DNA of 59,210 nt. It comes from JBCBXA01 sp039816825 (GTDB lineage Bacteria; Pseudomonadota; Alphaproteobacteria; Rhizobiales; Rhizobiaceae). Below the pieces are notes generated by a model. The model ran no database searches and was not told where the DNA came from. It saw only the letters and a program-made list of their open reading frames with translations. Positions 8,796-17,096 of this stretch are shown in pieces (within the stretch, counting starts at the first letter, position 1; each line of letters begins with the position of its first letter). The stretch lies in assembly GCA_039816825.1 (NCBI GenBank), contig JBCBXA010000007.1, positions 1-59,210 on the forward strand, given 5' to 3'. The position numbers and the translations under genes were made by a program.

Positions 8796-10190
8796 ATGGC
8801 TGATCGACACTCGGACCCAAACGCTGATCCCAAAGCCAAGCGCAAAAAGCGCCAGTTTGCCGGCTTCTCGGAAGACGATCTGAACCGTCCGCCGGAGCGG
8901 ACCATGGTGCTTGTGCCGGTGCTTTCAAAGCCGGGCGGGGAAGCGTTGTCCGCCAATCACCAATCTGAAGCGCGCTCTGTTGAGGCGCGTCTTGAGGAGG
9001 CGCTTGGCCTTGCGCGCGCCATCGACCTCGATGTGGTCGAGTCCGGCGTGGTATCGGTCAAGAGCCCGAAACCCGGCACCCTCTTCGGAACGGGCAAGAT
9101 TGAAGAACTGGCAACGATCGCAAAAGCCAACGATATTGGCCTGGTCTTCATCGACCATGCGCTGACGCCTGTTCAGCAGCGCAACCTCGAGAAGGCCCTG
9201 GGGGCCAAAGTTCTCGATCGTACGGGCCTCATTCTGGAGATATTTGGGGAGAGAGCTCAGACGCGGGAAGGGCGTCTGCAGGTCGAACTGGCCCATCTCA
9301 AATATCAAAGATCGCGCCTGGTCCGGTCATGGACTCACTTGGAGCGCCAGCGGGGTGGTGCTGGCTTCATGGGCGGTCCTGGCGAAACCCAGATCGAAGC
9401 AGACCGGCGAATGATACAAAGCCGCGTCACCGGACTTGAGAAGGAACTGGAAAAGGTACGCCGCACCCGAACTCTCCACCGAGCGCGTCGCCAGCGCATT
9501 CCTCATCCAGTTGTGGCGTTCGTGGGCTATACGAATGCGGGAAAATCGACGCTTTTCAACACAATCACCAAGGCCGGTGTCACGGCGCAGGACATGCTGT
9601 TTGCAACGCTCGATCCCACCATGCGGCGTCTTGATCTGCCCAAAGGCACACGTGTGATCCTGTCCGATACGGTGGGTTTCGTGTCCGACCTTCCAACCAC
9701 CTTGGTCGCAGCGTTTCGCGCCACACTGGAAGAAGTGATCGAGGCCGAACTGATCCTCCATGTCCGCGATGTGAGCCACGAAGACTTCGCCGCACAAGGC
9801 AAGGACGTCGAAGACGTGCTCCGCCAATTTGGCGTTGATCCCGGTGGCAAGAATGTCCTCGAAATCTGGAACAAGATCGACCGCCTGACGCCGGACGCTC
9901 GGGAAGCGCTCGAGCGACGCACGGACGGGCAGGGGCGCGCGCCGTCCCTCGTATCTGCTCAGGATGGCACCGGCGTGTCGCAACTCCTAAGGCGCATTGA
10001 GGACAATGTGTCGGCCGGATCCAAGCTTGCAGACATCACTTTGACGCCCGAACGCATGGGCCTGTCGTCATGGATTTATGACCATGGCATTGTGACGGAG
10101 CGAGAAGAGCTGGACACGGGTGGTGTGCGTTTTGAAGTTCGATTGTCGCTCAGTGACCACGCCACGCTCATGGCGAAGATGAAAGCCTAG
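8796..10190 (+). CDS. hflX: HflX ribosome-associated GTPase
   Basis: 464 residues. An N-terminal HflX domain with the glycine-rich GPGETQIEADRR segment is followed by a GTPase domain: G1 GYTNAGKST (about 247), G3 DTVGF, G4 NKID. HflX splits or rescues stalled 70S ribosomes, especially under heat stress. The last four bases, CTAG at 10187-10190, are shared with the stop codon of mazG on the other strand, so the two genes overlap tail to tail. Confidence 0.96.
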   Translation: MADRHSDPNADPKAKRKKRQFAGFSEDDLNRPPERTMVLVPVLSKPGGEALSANHQSEARSVEARLEEALGLARAIDLDVVESGVVSVKSPKPGTLFGTGKIEELATIAKANDIGLVFIDHALTPVQQRNLEKALGAKVLDRTGLILEIFGERAQTREGRLQVELAHLKYQRSRLVRSWTHLERQRGGAGFMGGPGETQIEADRRMIQSRVTGLEKELEKVRRTRTLHRARRQRIPHPVVAFVGYTNAGKSTLFNTITKAGVTAQDMLFATLDPTMRRLDLPKGTRVILSDTVGFVSDLPTTLVAAFRATLEEVIEAELILHVRDVSHEDFAAQGKDVEDVLRQFGVDPGGKNVLEIWNKIDRLTPDAREALERRTDGQGRAPSLVSAQDGTGVSQLLRRIEDNVSAGSKLADITLTPERMGLSSWIYDHGIVTEREELDTGGVRFEVRLSLSDHATLMAKMKA

Positions 10191-11029
10191 ATCTCAGCTT
10201 TCTTGGCTTCTATCCAGAGTGCTTCCATGGCCTCCAGCGGCGCGTCTGCCAAGCTTATGCCCTGTTCAGCCAAACTCTGCTCGATATGCGCAAATCGGCG
10301 CGAAAACTTGGTGTTGCAGCCGCGCAACGCGTCTTCCGGGTCGACGTCAACATGGCGCGCCAGGTTGACGAGCGTGAACAGCAGGTCACCTATCTCTCCA
10401 GCGATCTCAGATGTCGACCCGCCTGCAATTGCCTCACGGGCTTCTGCGATTTCTTCTTCGAGCTTGTCGAGTACGAGAGCCGGATCGTCCCAGTCAAAAC
10501 CTATTTTTGCGACCTTGTCCTGAATTTTCTCAGCGCGTGTCAGGGCGGGCAGGGCCTTGGGCACATCGTCGAGCAGCCTCAGCGGACTCACCTCGGCGGT
10601 CTGGCCCATTTCAGCCCTCAAAGCGGCTTTTTCGGCCGTCTCCTGTGCTTTGATACGCTCCCAAGTGCCTTTGGCCATGCCGGCGGTGCGGGCCTTCTCA
10701 TCGCCAAAGACGTGGGGGTGTCGGCGGATCATCTTGCGCGTGATCCCATCAACCACGTCGGAAAACTCGAAGTGACCGGCTTCCGCTGCCATTTGCGAGT
10801 GATAGACCACCTGTAGAAGCAGGTCGCCCAACTCCTCCTGAAGGTTAGCCATGTCGTCCTTGTCTATGGCATCAACAACCTCATATGCTTCTTCGAGCGT
10901 GTAAGGCGCAATGGAAGCAAAGGTCTGCTCCTTGTCCCAAGGACAACCCGTCTCAGGGTCTCGCAACGCGGCCATGATCTCAACCAGCCGCTGTGGATCG
11001 GGTGATGGCTTCATGTCAGTGGCCGCCAT
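10187..11029 (-). CDS. mazG: MazG nucleoside triphosphate pyrophosphohydrolase
   Basis: 280 residues with two MazG repeats. The first carries CPWDKEQT and the metal-binding helices LEEAYEVVDAI and EELGDLLLQ; the second carries KLEEEIAEAREAI and EIGDLLFTLVN. Family enzymes hydrolyse (d)NTPs to monophosphates and pyrophosphate and clean the nucleotide pool. The start at 11029 overlaps the end of the upstream P450 gene by 14 bases; a second start at 11014 (MKPSPDP) would remove the overlap. The 3' end is interleaved with hflX at CTAG. Confidence 0.95.
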   Translation of the reverse strand: MAATDMKPSPDPQRLVEIMAALRDPETGCPWDKEQTFASIAPYTLEEAYEVVDAIDKDDMANLQEELGDLLLQVVYHSQMAAEAGHFEFSDVVDGITRKMIRRHPHVFGDEKARTAGMAKGTWERIKAQETAEKAALRAEMGQTAEVSPLRLLDDVPKALPALTRAEKIQDKVAKIGFDWDDPALVLDKLEEEIAEAREAIAGGSTSEIAGEIGDLLFTLVNLARHVDVDPEDALRGCNTKFSRRFAHIEQSLAEQGISLADAPLEAMEALWIEAKKAEI

Positions 11030-12257
11030 CTTTTGTCAGCATCAGGCGTTCCAGTCCGTGAAAGTGGTAGCGGTCGGCATAGCGAGGCCCCTCGGTGAGT
11101 CTCAGGCCTGGAAACCGGTCGAACAGTGCGGGTAGGGCGATCTTCAACTCCATCCTTGCCAATGGTGCTCCTATGCAAAAATGGATGCCGCCGCCAAAGC
11201 TGACATGGCTGCCATCCGGGCGCTCTGGCCAGAATTCATAAGCGCGCTCAAAGCGTTGAGGATCACAGTTCGCAGCGCCAAGCAGCAGACCGACGGTCTG
11301 ACCGCGCTGAAATCGAAGGCCATCGAATTCACAGTTTTCAAGCGCGAAACGCGTGAACATGTGCAAGGGCGCATCGAAACGAAGCAGTTCCTCGCAGACG
11401 GCATCGCTGCCCGCGTCCTGGAGATGTTGGCTTGTGCCGTGGGCAAGAAGAGCCTTGGTGCCATTGCTAATGGCATGGACGGTGGCCTCGTGACCGGCGT
11501 TCAACAGCAGAATTGCTGTGGTCACCAGTTCTTCACGGGACAGTTTGGCGCCATCATCGGCATCAACCGTATGGGCGAGCATTGAAATCAGATCATCCTG
11601 CGGGTCAGCGCGTCGCTTCTCAGCAATATCCGATATGTAGGATGAAAAGTCCTGTGTTGCTTTCACCGCTGCGTCTTCAATGTCTCTTGAGCGCCCGAAC
11701 TGGTACATCGCGACCATCGCATGGCTCCATGCCAGCAACTTGTCGGCATCTGCACCGGGAACACCCAGAAGTCGCGCAATGGCCAGGACCGGGATCGGTT
11801 CGGCAAACATCGATAGCAGGTCAAACGGCCCATCGCCGGCTTCGATGTCATCCAGCAAGCGTTGAGCCAGTTGCTCCAGCCACGGCTCAAGTCCCGCGAT
11901 CTGACGTGACACGAACGCGCGATTGACCAGCCGCCGTAGCCGCGTGTGCGTCGGTGGTTCGAGTTCCAGCATGGAGTGCTGCTCAAAATCGTAGAACGGC
12001 CTCAAATGATCCGGCGGCTGAGTTCGCAGCTCTGTTGGCATTTCCCGCCCAAAGCGACGGTCTCTGAGAAGCTGAGAGACAGCATCGAAACTCGCATAAC
12101 AGACATGACCATACGCTTTCCAAACAAATGGAGACTGCAGAGCATGCATGCGTGCGTAGCCATCCGCAGGGTTCTGAAAGAACTGGCCGTCAGCCGGGTC
12201 GATGTCGATATGCGGAAGCTGCGCTGAGTCTGTCGGCATGATCGTAACTCTACACAC
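11016..12257 (-). CDS. Cytochrome P450
   Basis: 413 residues, a soluble bacterial class I P450. The heme-binding loop FGGGIHFC ends at Cys361; the oxygen-activating I-helix motif AGHEAT is near 252; the K-helix ExxR is in EELLRFDAP. Redox partners (ferredoxin and its reductase) are not in the window, so the substrate cannot be inferred. ATG at 12257 gives MCRVTIMPTD; ATG at 12239 (MPTDSAQ) is an alternative. It overlaps mazG by 14 bases, so mazG may be read from the P450 promoter. Confidence 0.92.
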   Translation of the reverse strand: MCRVTIMPTDSAQLPHIDIDPADGQFFQNPADGYARMHALQSPFVWKAYGHVCYASFDAVSQLLRDRRFGREMPTELRTQPPDHLRPFYDFEQHSMLELEPPTHTRLRRLVNRAFVSRQIAGLEPWLEQLAQRLLDDIEAGDGPFDLLSMFAEPIPVLAIARLLGVPGADADKLLAWSHAMVAMYQFGRSRDIEDAAVKATQDFSSYISDIAEKRRADPQDDLISMLAHTVDADDGAKLSREELVTTAILLLNAGHEATVHAISNGTKALLAHGTSQHLQDAGSDAVCEELLRFDAPLHMFTRFALENCEFDGLRFQRGQTVGLLLGAANCDPQRFERAYEFWPERPDGSHVSFGGGIHFCIGAPLARMELKIALPALFDRFPGLRLTEGPRYADRYHFHGLERLMLTKDGGH

Positions 12258-12450
12258 GCAACCGGTCCCAAACCATCAGCCCACGCAGAAGTGCACACCG
12301 AACTTTCAGATGCGTTGTGGAGCCTGGCTTCGAGCAGGGCTGCTGTGCGCGATCTGAGCGCAGCGCCAGCTGAGCTCCACAAAGCCAGATCCACGGCCTG
12401 TCACAAGAGACCCGGGGTATCACGAGATCAAGAGCCATACAGCAATTACC

Positions 12451-12466
12451 TGTATAATATATATTA
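12451..12466 (+). promoter_or_regulatory. AT-rich block with TATAAT, possible -10 element
   Basis: The bases TGTATAATATATATTA stand out in otherwise GC-rich DNA and contain a perfect TATAAT at 12453-12458. I see no good -35 at 16-18 bases upstream (the bases there are AAGAGC), so an extended or activator-dependent promoter would be needed. It lies 121 bases before the response-regulator start, or it may serve the tiny reading frame that begins at its edge. Confidence 0.3.
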
Positions 12467-12546
12467 TGGAACCAAAATATGTTGACCAGGTGCTGCGGGA
12501 CCTCGAAAAGTTGGCGGTCTTTTTCTCCGCGTTTACAACACGGTAG
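12466..12546 (+). CDS. Possible 26-residue small protein (doubtful)
   Basis: An ATG at the end of the AT-rich block opens a 26-codon frame (MEPKYVDQVLRDLEKL...) ending at TAG. The first half would form an amphipathic helix with alternating charged and hydrophobic residues, which is why I record it. There is no Shine-Dalgarno, so it would need leaderless translation from a start close to the -10. I recognise no family. It may be chance. Confidence 0.15.
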   Translation: MEPKYVDQVLRDLEKLAVFFSAFTTR

Positions 12547-12587
12547 CAACCGGACCTTTAGTCTGCTGGCAGCTAAAGGAGTTCAGC

Positions 12588-13028
12588 ATGTTCAACGAGC
12601 CTGTCGGTTGCGCGTTTCTGGTCGAGGACAATCCAGACGATATCGCCATCTTTGAATATGCGGCCAGGAAACTCGAGTTTCCGATCACCCTTCGAAAGCA
12701 TATGACGGGCACTTCGGCGCTGGCCGAGATCCTGGACTTCAGCAATCGCACCGAAGCCCAACTGCCAGCGATTTTCATTTTGGACGTCTCTTTGAGCGAC
12801 ATGCAGGGAGACGCTGTGTTCGATCAAATCTCTGCAGCGTACGGCACCTTGGATCTGCCTCAGCCTCCGGTCGTTTTTCTGACCAGTGCCGAGACGCCAG
12901 CGGTGGTTGGTCGCGTCGCACAGACGGAAAATGCACGCATCTGCCGCAAGCCGACCTCACTGGAAGGCTATGCGGACATATTCCGGGAAATGTTCAGTCT
13001 GACGACTGCCAGCTCGGCTATCCATTAA
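12588..13028 (+). CDS. Single-domain response regulator, Rcp1-like
   Basis: 146 residues consisting only of a receiver domain. The pocket EDNPDD is near residues 14-19, the phospho-acceptor Asp lies in FILDVSLSD, the switch Thr in FLTSAE, and the conserved Lys in CRKP. The NPDD start and the loop insert after the third strand resemble Rcp1-type receivers, which pair with phytochrome-like kinases. It lies tail to tail with such a kinase, 13 bases away, so I infer they are partners. There is no output domain, so it would act by protein contact or as a phosphate relay. A strong AAAGGAG precedes the ATG. Confidence 0.9.
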   Translation: MFNEPVGCAFLVEDNPDDIAIFEYAARKLEFPITLRKHMTGTSALAEILDFSNRTEAQLPAIFILDVSLSDMQGDAVFDQISAAYGTLDLPQPPVVFLTSAETPAVVGRVAQTENARICRKPTSLEGYADIFREMFSLTTASSAIH

Positions 13029-13041
13029 ATCTGCCGGTGGC

Positions 13042-14487
13042 CTAAAGGGCAGTGGCGACGTTCCGGAAACAGATCATGGTCCCTTCCCCGCGCACCGACG
13101 CAATGCCGGGCTCCCATCCCATGGATTGAGCTGCGTCTTTCACCATGGCAAGGCCCAGGCCGATGCCCTGCTCCTGGGCGTGTTCGCGCATTCTGGCAAA
13201 TGCAGCGAACGGGTCGTGCCCCTGGCTGTCAAAGCCTGATCCATTGTCCTCAAAACTCAGCATCCAGCCTCCGGTTTGCGTTGGCATGAGCTCGATCGCT
13301 ATTTCAAGGGCAACGTCGGGGCGTCTGAACTTGAAGCTGTTGGCCAAGAGATTCCGCGCGATCAGGCGAAACAGACGCAGGTCGGCTAAGACGGGCCTTG
13401 GCGTGTTGCACGACAGCTTGATGTTCGCTCCGTCCGGCAGTCTGGCGGCAAGATGGCCGAAGACTTCCTCCAGATGAATCTCCTCATGCGCTGGTTTGAG
13501 CTTTGACAGCTGTGCCAACGTCAGGAGGTCATTGACGAGCTCGACACTCTCGGCCGACGAGGTTCGTATCGCGGAGATAGCCTGTTCGAGGAACGGTTCG
13601 CGCTCACCGCCAAGCTCCAGGTCTATGATCTCTGAGAAGGCAGACACGCGGCCCAGCGGTGCAAGCAGATCATGAGCAGCAACATGGGCGAACTGCTCCA
13701 GCCGCCTGTTCGATGTATGGAGCTTAGAGCTTGCCGCTTCCAGGGCGTCCCGATGTCTTTTGACCGCATTCATCGCGGCCACGCGTTTCGTGACATCATC
13801 TATCACAACGAGAAAATCAAAATCGCCGGTCTCGTCGGGCACACGGAGCGAGACGAGATCCACAAGGCATATGCGTGACTGAGAGATGCTCACGGACAGC
13901 CGTCTGGCCGCCTGATCCGGCCCCACGCCATGAGACAGTTTTGCCAGACCAGGAAAGGACTGCTGGATCCACTCCGAGGGGTCTACGGCGTGGCCAAGCC
14001 AGCCGCGGAACTCGTTGGTCGTAGCCCTAATGATTCCCTTGCCATCATGGGCAAAGGCTAAAACTGGTGTGTTTTCATATATATACTGGAATCGCGCGCG
14101 TTGACGAGCCAGCTGCTCTTCAAGGTAACGATCCTTGCGGCGTTGTACGCGATGCTCGGCCGCCTGTCCGGTGAGGCCAGCGCTGCGGGAAACCATCAGC
14201 ACAATGTTGTCACCATTGGGATGTGATTGGATGGAGAAATCCAGGCGCTCGCTCTCGGGGGTGCCGGGTAGGGAAATCCCCGGCAAAAGCAACGGCCCCT
14301 GACTTTGTGTGAGATCTTTCAGAACGGTCTCGAACCCTGCCATGACGGGCAGTCGTTCAAAGACATTGCTGCCTTGGGTCAGACCTTCGACAAACTGTCC
14401 ATGGGACTGCACAACCCGCCCCGCTCTATCGAGGACGATGGACTGCGCTAGTCCGGCTTCAGCCAGGGGGCTTGTCATGTTGGCCAT
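13042..14487 (-). CDS. PAS-containing histidine kinase of the phytochrome-like type
   Basis: About 481 residues from this start. An N-terminal sensory region without a strong signature, a linker rich in Arg/Glu, a PAS domain (YIYENTPVLAFAHDGKG), then HisKA with H-box FAHVAAHDLLAPLG (His near 272) and an ATPase domain with N box RLIARNLLANSFKF and G boxes EDNGSGFD and GIGLGLAM. The H-box resembles kinases paired with Rcp1 receivers. There are no membrane helices, so it is cytosolic. I prefer ATG 14487 because it follows the GTPase stop by one base; ATG 14526 would overlap the GTPase by 38 bases. Sharing an operon with a GTPase and an OmpA-type protein suggests one pathway. Confidence 0.9.
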   Translation of the reverse strand: MANMTSPLAEAGLAQSIVLDRAGRVVQSHGQFVEGLTQGSNVFERLPVMAGFETVLKDLTQSQGPLLLPGISLPGTPESERLDFSIQSHPNGDNIVLMVSRSAGLTGQAAEHRVQRRKDRYLEEQLARQRARFQYIYENTPVLAFAHDGKGIIRATTNEFRGWLGHAVDPSEWIQQSFPGLAKLSHGVGPDQAARRLSVSISQSRICLVDLVSLRVPDETGDFDFLVVIDDVTKRVAAMNAVKRHRDALEAASSKLHTSNRRLEQFAHVAAHDLLAPLGRVSAFSEIIDLELGGEREPFLEQAISAIRTSSAESVELVNDLLTLAQLSKLKPAHEEIHLEEVFGHLAARLPDGANIKLSCNTPRPVLADLRLFRLIARNLLANSFKFRRPDVALEIAIELMPTQTGGWMLSFEDNGSGFDSQGHDPFAAFARMREHAQEQGIGLGLAMVKDAAQSMGWEPGIASVRGEGTMICFRNVATAL

Positions 14488-14488
14488 G

Positions 14489-14995
14489 TCAGAGATCCGC
14501 CTTCCGCTCATCAGCAAGTGACACAAGGCGGGAGATCGCGTCTTCGATGCCTTCTCCAGACAGGGCGCTCGTCGCTGCGGTTATGTCGCAAGTGTAGTTG
14601 AGCAGCGTCGCCGTTTCTTTCGGCATATCGGCCAGATCGACCTTGTTGCACACGCCGAGGCAAGGCCTTCCCGGCAAAGCGTCCTCCATGGCCGAGGCAA
14701 GGCCTAGGAGGGTGTCCAGCGTCTTGGGCCGTTGAACATCGCACACAATGACAGTTGCATCGGTGCCGATAACATAACGAGACTGCAGAATGGCCTCACC
14801 TGTGTCGCCATCTGTGTCCCAGAGCACGAGGTCTCGAGGTCCATTGGACGCTCCGATGGTGAGTTGGCTCAACTGCACGCCCAGCGTTGACTTGTAGTCA
14901 GAGCTGAATTCACCGGTGACCAGGCGTTTCACCAGCGACGTTTTGCCAACGCCCATTGCGCCAATGAACATGATTTTGAGCGCCGATTGGGTCAC
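14489..14995 (-). CDS. Ras/Rab-like small GTPase
   Basis: 168 residues, a bare Ras-type G domain. G1 GAMGVGKTS at 12-20; G2 Thr in the STLG segment (36-39); G3 WDTDGD at 59-64; G4 NKVD at 117-120; G5 SAL at 143-145. The residue matching Ras Gln61 is Asp63 (DTDGD for DTAGQ), so intrinsic hydrolysis may be slow and depend on a partner. There is no lipid anchor or signal. GTG at 14995 overlaps the stop of the OmpA-type gene (GTGA), and the kinase follows one base after the stop, so all three are coupled. Prokaryotic relatives such as MglA work with roadblock-type partners. Confidence 0.93.
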   Translation of the reverse strand: MTQSALKIMFIGAMGVGKTSLVKRLVTGEFSSDYKSTLGVQLSQLTIGASNGPRDLVLWDTDGDTGEAILQSRYVIGTDATVIVCDVQRPKTLDTLLGLASAMEDALPGRPCLGVCNKVDLADMPKETATLLNYTCDITAATSALSGEGIEDAISRLVSLADERKADL

Positions 14996-16773
14996 AGCGT
15001 GCCCTCAGGCGCAGACGCCACCCGAAATCGTATCTGTCGCTCCAGTTGTCCGGCATGGTCCGGCTGGCTGCCCATTGCAACAACTTCAATCGCGCCCGGA
15101 TCCAACCCAAGGGCAATCAAACCCTCGGCTCCCCATTCGGCGCGCCGCTGCGACAGCGCCTCATTTGTCTCGTCGGCGCCAGTTTCATCGCTGTGTCCAA
15201 TGACCTCCAATGACAGTCCAAACGTTTGGGCCAGCAAAGCGACCTCGCCCAGCGTACGCTCGGCCTGAACTGCCGCAACGGGTTCAACGCCATTAGCGAA
15301 CTGCACCGCCCTGCTCTCAATCAGGCGTTCGGCATTCCTGTAAATGTCGCGCAGCCTGTTCTCGGTTTGGGAATCAGCGTTCGCCAGACCCGCAATCACG
15401 CGTTCCAAGCGCAGCAGCTGTGAGTTTGATGTGTCTGATTGATTGGTGATTGTGGCTTCGAGCCTGGCAAGTTCCCGAGCGAGACCGGTTCTGACGGCCT
15501 CAGTCTCCCGGGACAGCCGGGCTGCCTGAGATGCTGTCTGTGAACTTTGAGCTGCCAAGCCCTGTTCTGCAGTCAGTCCGAGCTTGTCGAGTTCTTCAAG
15601 GAAGTTTTGCCGGGAAACGGCCAGAGCATTTTCCAGCCGGCTGACACCTGTCGCCATATCCGCTTCAAGCTCAGCGAGACGGGTTTCGAGCCTCTTATTC
15701 TCAAGCTCAAGCTGGGCCAACTGAACGCCTTCGAGTGATGCTGTTCGATCAGCAAGCTCCGTAAGTTGGTTCGCAAGTGCCGTTCTTGCCGACACCGATG
15801 CTTCATCTGCCTGGCCCAGCAGGGCCTCTAGCTTCGCAAGTTCGCCGGTGAGCATGTTCTGCGTCTCCCCGATCCTGAGGCTCAGCTCCTCGGCCTCTGA
15901 ACGGATTGCAGCGCCATCGGAAAGGCCAAATGTGCGATCAATCAACTCGATCTCAGACCCTGCAAGGGCAGCTTGCAACTCCGTGACGTCGAAACCCGCT
16001 GGAACGGCACCGCCCACGGCAATCTGCCCATTCTGGCGGTCTGCTTCCACCGTCAGGCTGTTCAGGCCGATCTGTTGTGTGACTGCCTGCTCCAGCTTCG
16101 CGACGTGAGATGCAAACGTCCAACGTTCGAAGGCACCCCAACCAAACAGCCCTAATAGGACGGCCGCCGTGATAAGCAGTACGGGTTTCAACTTGTTGGT
16201 CGATGCGGCGGTTTCCGGTGCGATGCCCGCAAAATCGACGTCAACCAGACGCTCTGGTTGATCGACCAGCGTCACAAGCTCATCGAACAGGGCATCAATT
16301 CTCGAAGTGGCTTCCGGATGGAGTGTCCCTTCGTGCTCCACCACCAGGGTCAAACGCGGAGAATGGCGTAGGGCGACGGTGATACCGTTAAGATCGAGAC
16401 TGCGCAGTTCTTCTTTTTCGGAGCCATACTTTTCGGAGGCGAAGGAGGAAAGCGCCGCAAACATTCCGGACACCAGAGCCGCGTCATCTTCCTTCTCTGA
16501 TCCACTGTCTTGGGATCGCCATACGTGCAAAAGAGCCCCCGACTGACGGTCAATCAGAAGTACTCTGCGTACCGTCAGCGCGCTGGCTGCATCGGAGATC
16601 AGGAAATCCCCAATGGGTCGGCGCGTCACCACAGACTTGGTCTTAGCCAGTAGAAAGCGCGGCGATGTCATTGCGTCTAGTCGACGGTTGACGTCCTGAC
16701 TGAACGACTTCATCGCGTCGGAAACTGCCGCCCGCACCAATCTTCCGGTTATTGGATAGAGCGCCTCCACCAT
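14992..16773 (-). CDS. OmpA-type trans-envelope protein, main part (after in-frame stop)
   Basis: 593 residues from ATG 16773. Residues about 60-150 form a longin/roadblock-like alpha-beta segment (VRRVLLIDRQSGALLHVW..., then a Gly/Ala helix), of a kind that often pairs with small GTPases. A single membrane helix lies at 196-213, then a BON-like stretch (about 230-280), a long coiled coil (about 290-480) and a C-terminal OmpA domain (GHSDETGADETN...LSQRRA) that should bind peptidoglycan. The reading frame continues upstream without break to a TGA at 16827-16825 and then into an 83-residue frame. I judge the two to be one gene of about 694 codons. ATG 16773 has no Shine-Dalgarno. Confidence 0.88.
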   Translation of the reverse strand: MVEALYPITGRLVRAAVSDAMKSFSQDVNRRLDAMTSPRFLLAKTKSVVTRRPIGDFLISDAASALTVRRVLLIDRQSGALLHVWRSQDSGSEKEDDAALVSGMFAALSSFASEKYGSEKEELRSLDLNGITVALRHSPRLTLVVEHEGTLHPEATSRIDALFDELVTLVDQPERLVDVDFAGIAPETAASTNKLKPVLLITAAVLLGLFGWGAFERWTFASHVAKLEQAVTQQIGLNSLTVEADRQNGQIAVGGAVPAGFDVTELQAALAGSEIELIDRTFGLSDGAAIRSEAEELSLRIGETQNMLTGELAKLEALLGQADEASVSARTALANQLTELADRTASLEGVQLAQLELENKRLETRLAELEADMATGVSRLENALAVSRQNFLEELDKLGLTAEQGLAAQSSQTASQAARLSRETEAVRTGLARELARLEATITNQSDTSNSQLLRLERVIAGLANADSQTENRLRDIYRNAERLIESRAVQFANGVEPVAAVQAERTLGEVALLAQTFGLSLEVIGHSDETGADETNEALSQRRAEWGAEGLIALGLDPGAIEVVAMGSQPDHAGQLERQIRFRVASAPEGTL

Positions 16774-16824
16774 GTCGTCGCGGGAATTGACGATCTCGCG
16801 CCGAATGCTTCGTACGACGGCCGG

Positions 16825-16827
16825 TCA
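16825..16827 (-). other. In-frame TGA interrupting the OmpA-type gene
   Basis: Read on the minus strand, the 83-codon frame ends ATC-GCA-AAG-GCG-ATA-TGA and continues in the same frame for 17 sense codons (PAVVRSIRREIV...) to the ATG of the larger part. The region on both sides reads like one continuous domain. The base after TGA is C, the leakiest context known in E. coli. A nonsense mutation, read-through or a base-call error would all look like this. Confidence 0.85.
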
Positions 16828-17076
16828 TATCGCCTTTGCGATGGCGCGTGGGTCTTCGCGCTCAGCGTCCTTCAGGGCGCTGGCCAACGCTTCGGTGAGG
16901 GTCTTGTAAAAGTCATCTCGGGTGAGCGCTTGCGAAAGGCGTTCATCAATCTCATCGGCCCACAGACCGGCACTGACGCGATCATCAGCGAGCAAAAGAT
17001 TGCGGAGCGTCTCCAATTCCGACGTATTGGACACGTTCGTTTCGCTGGATCGATGCCGTTTTCGCAGGGCGGCCAT
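16825..17076 (-). CDS. N-terminal fragment of the OmpA-type protein
   Basis: 83 codons ending at TGA 16827-16825. It contains a basic start, then LRNLLLADDR and a helical, acidic segment (DEIDERLSQALTRDDF). From memory, OmpA-family proteins with a roadblock-like segment usually begin with just such a helical N-terminus (an LR-LLLG-E motif, then a segment ending DP-LA-AL-P), continuous with the rest. Here DPRAIAKAI-stop-PAVV fits that pattern across the stop. On its own the fragment has no recognisable function. It starts 20 bases after the coiled-coil gene ends. Confidence 0.6.
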   Translation of the reverse strand: MAALRKRHRSSETNVSNTSELETLRNLLLADDRVSAGLWADEIDERLSQALTRDDFYKTLTEALASALKDAEREDPRAIAKAI

Positions 17077-17096
17077 AAGCTCTCCGCTACCGTGAA

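Larger units (their letters stand above)
12258..12587. other. 330-base intergenic region between P450 and response regulator
   Basis: Divergent promoter space for the P450 (minus) and the response regulator (plus). Most of it resembles neither coding sequence nor a structured RNA. It contains an unusually AT-rich block at 12451-12480 with TATAAT at 12453-12458, and a good Shine-Dalgarno (AAAGGAG, about 12575-12581) for the response regulator. A minus-strand reading frame over 12250-12549 has no recognisable domain and I do not call it. Confidence 0.5.

Noticed and set aside
12250..12549. Minus-strand frame of 99 codons between P450 and response regulator
   Set aside because: Rich in Trp and Cys without domain, overlaps the AT-rich promoter-like block, no Shine-Dalgarno.
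16825..16827. TGA as a selenocysteine codon
   Set aside because: No convincing SECIS hairpin directly after the TGA, no selenocysteine genes in view, and the position is not a redox site in the family.
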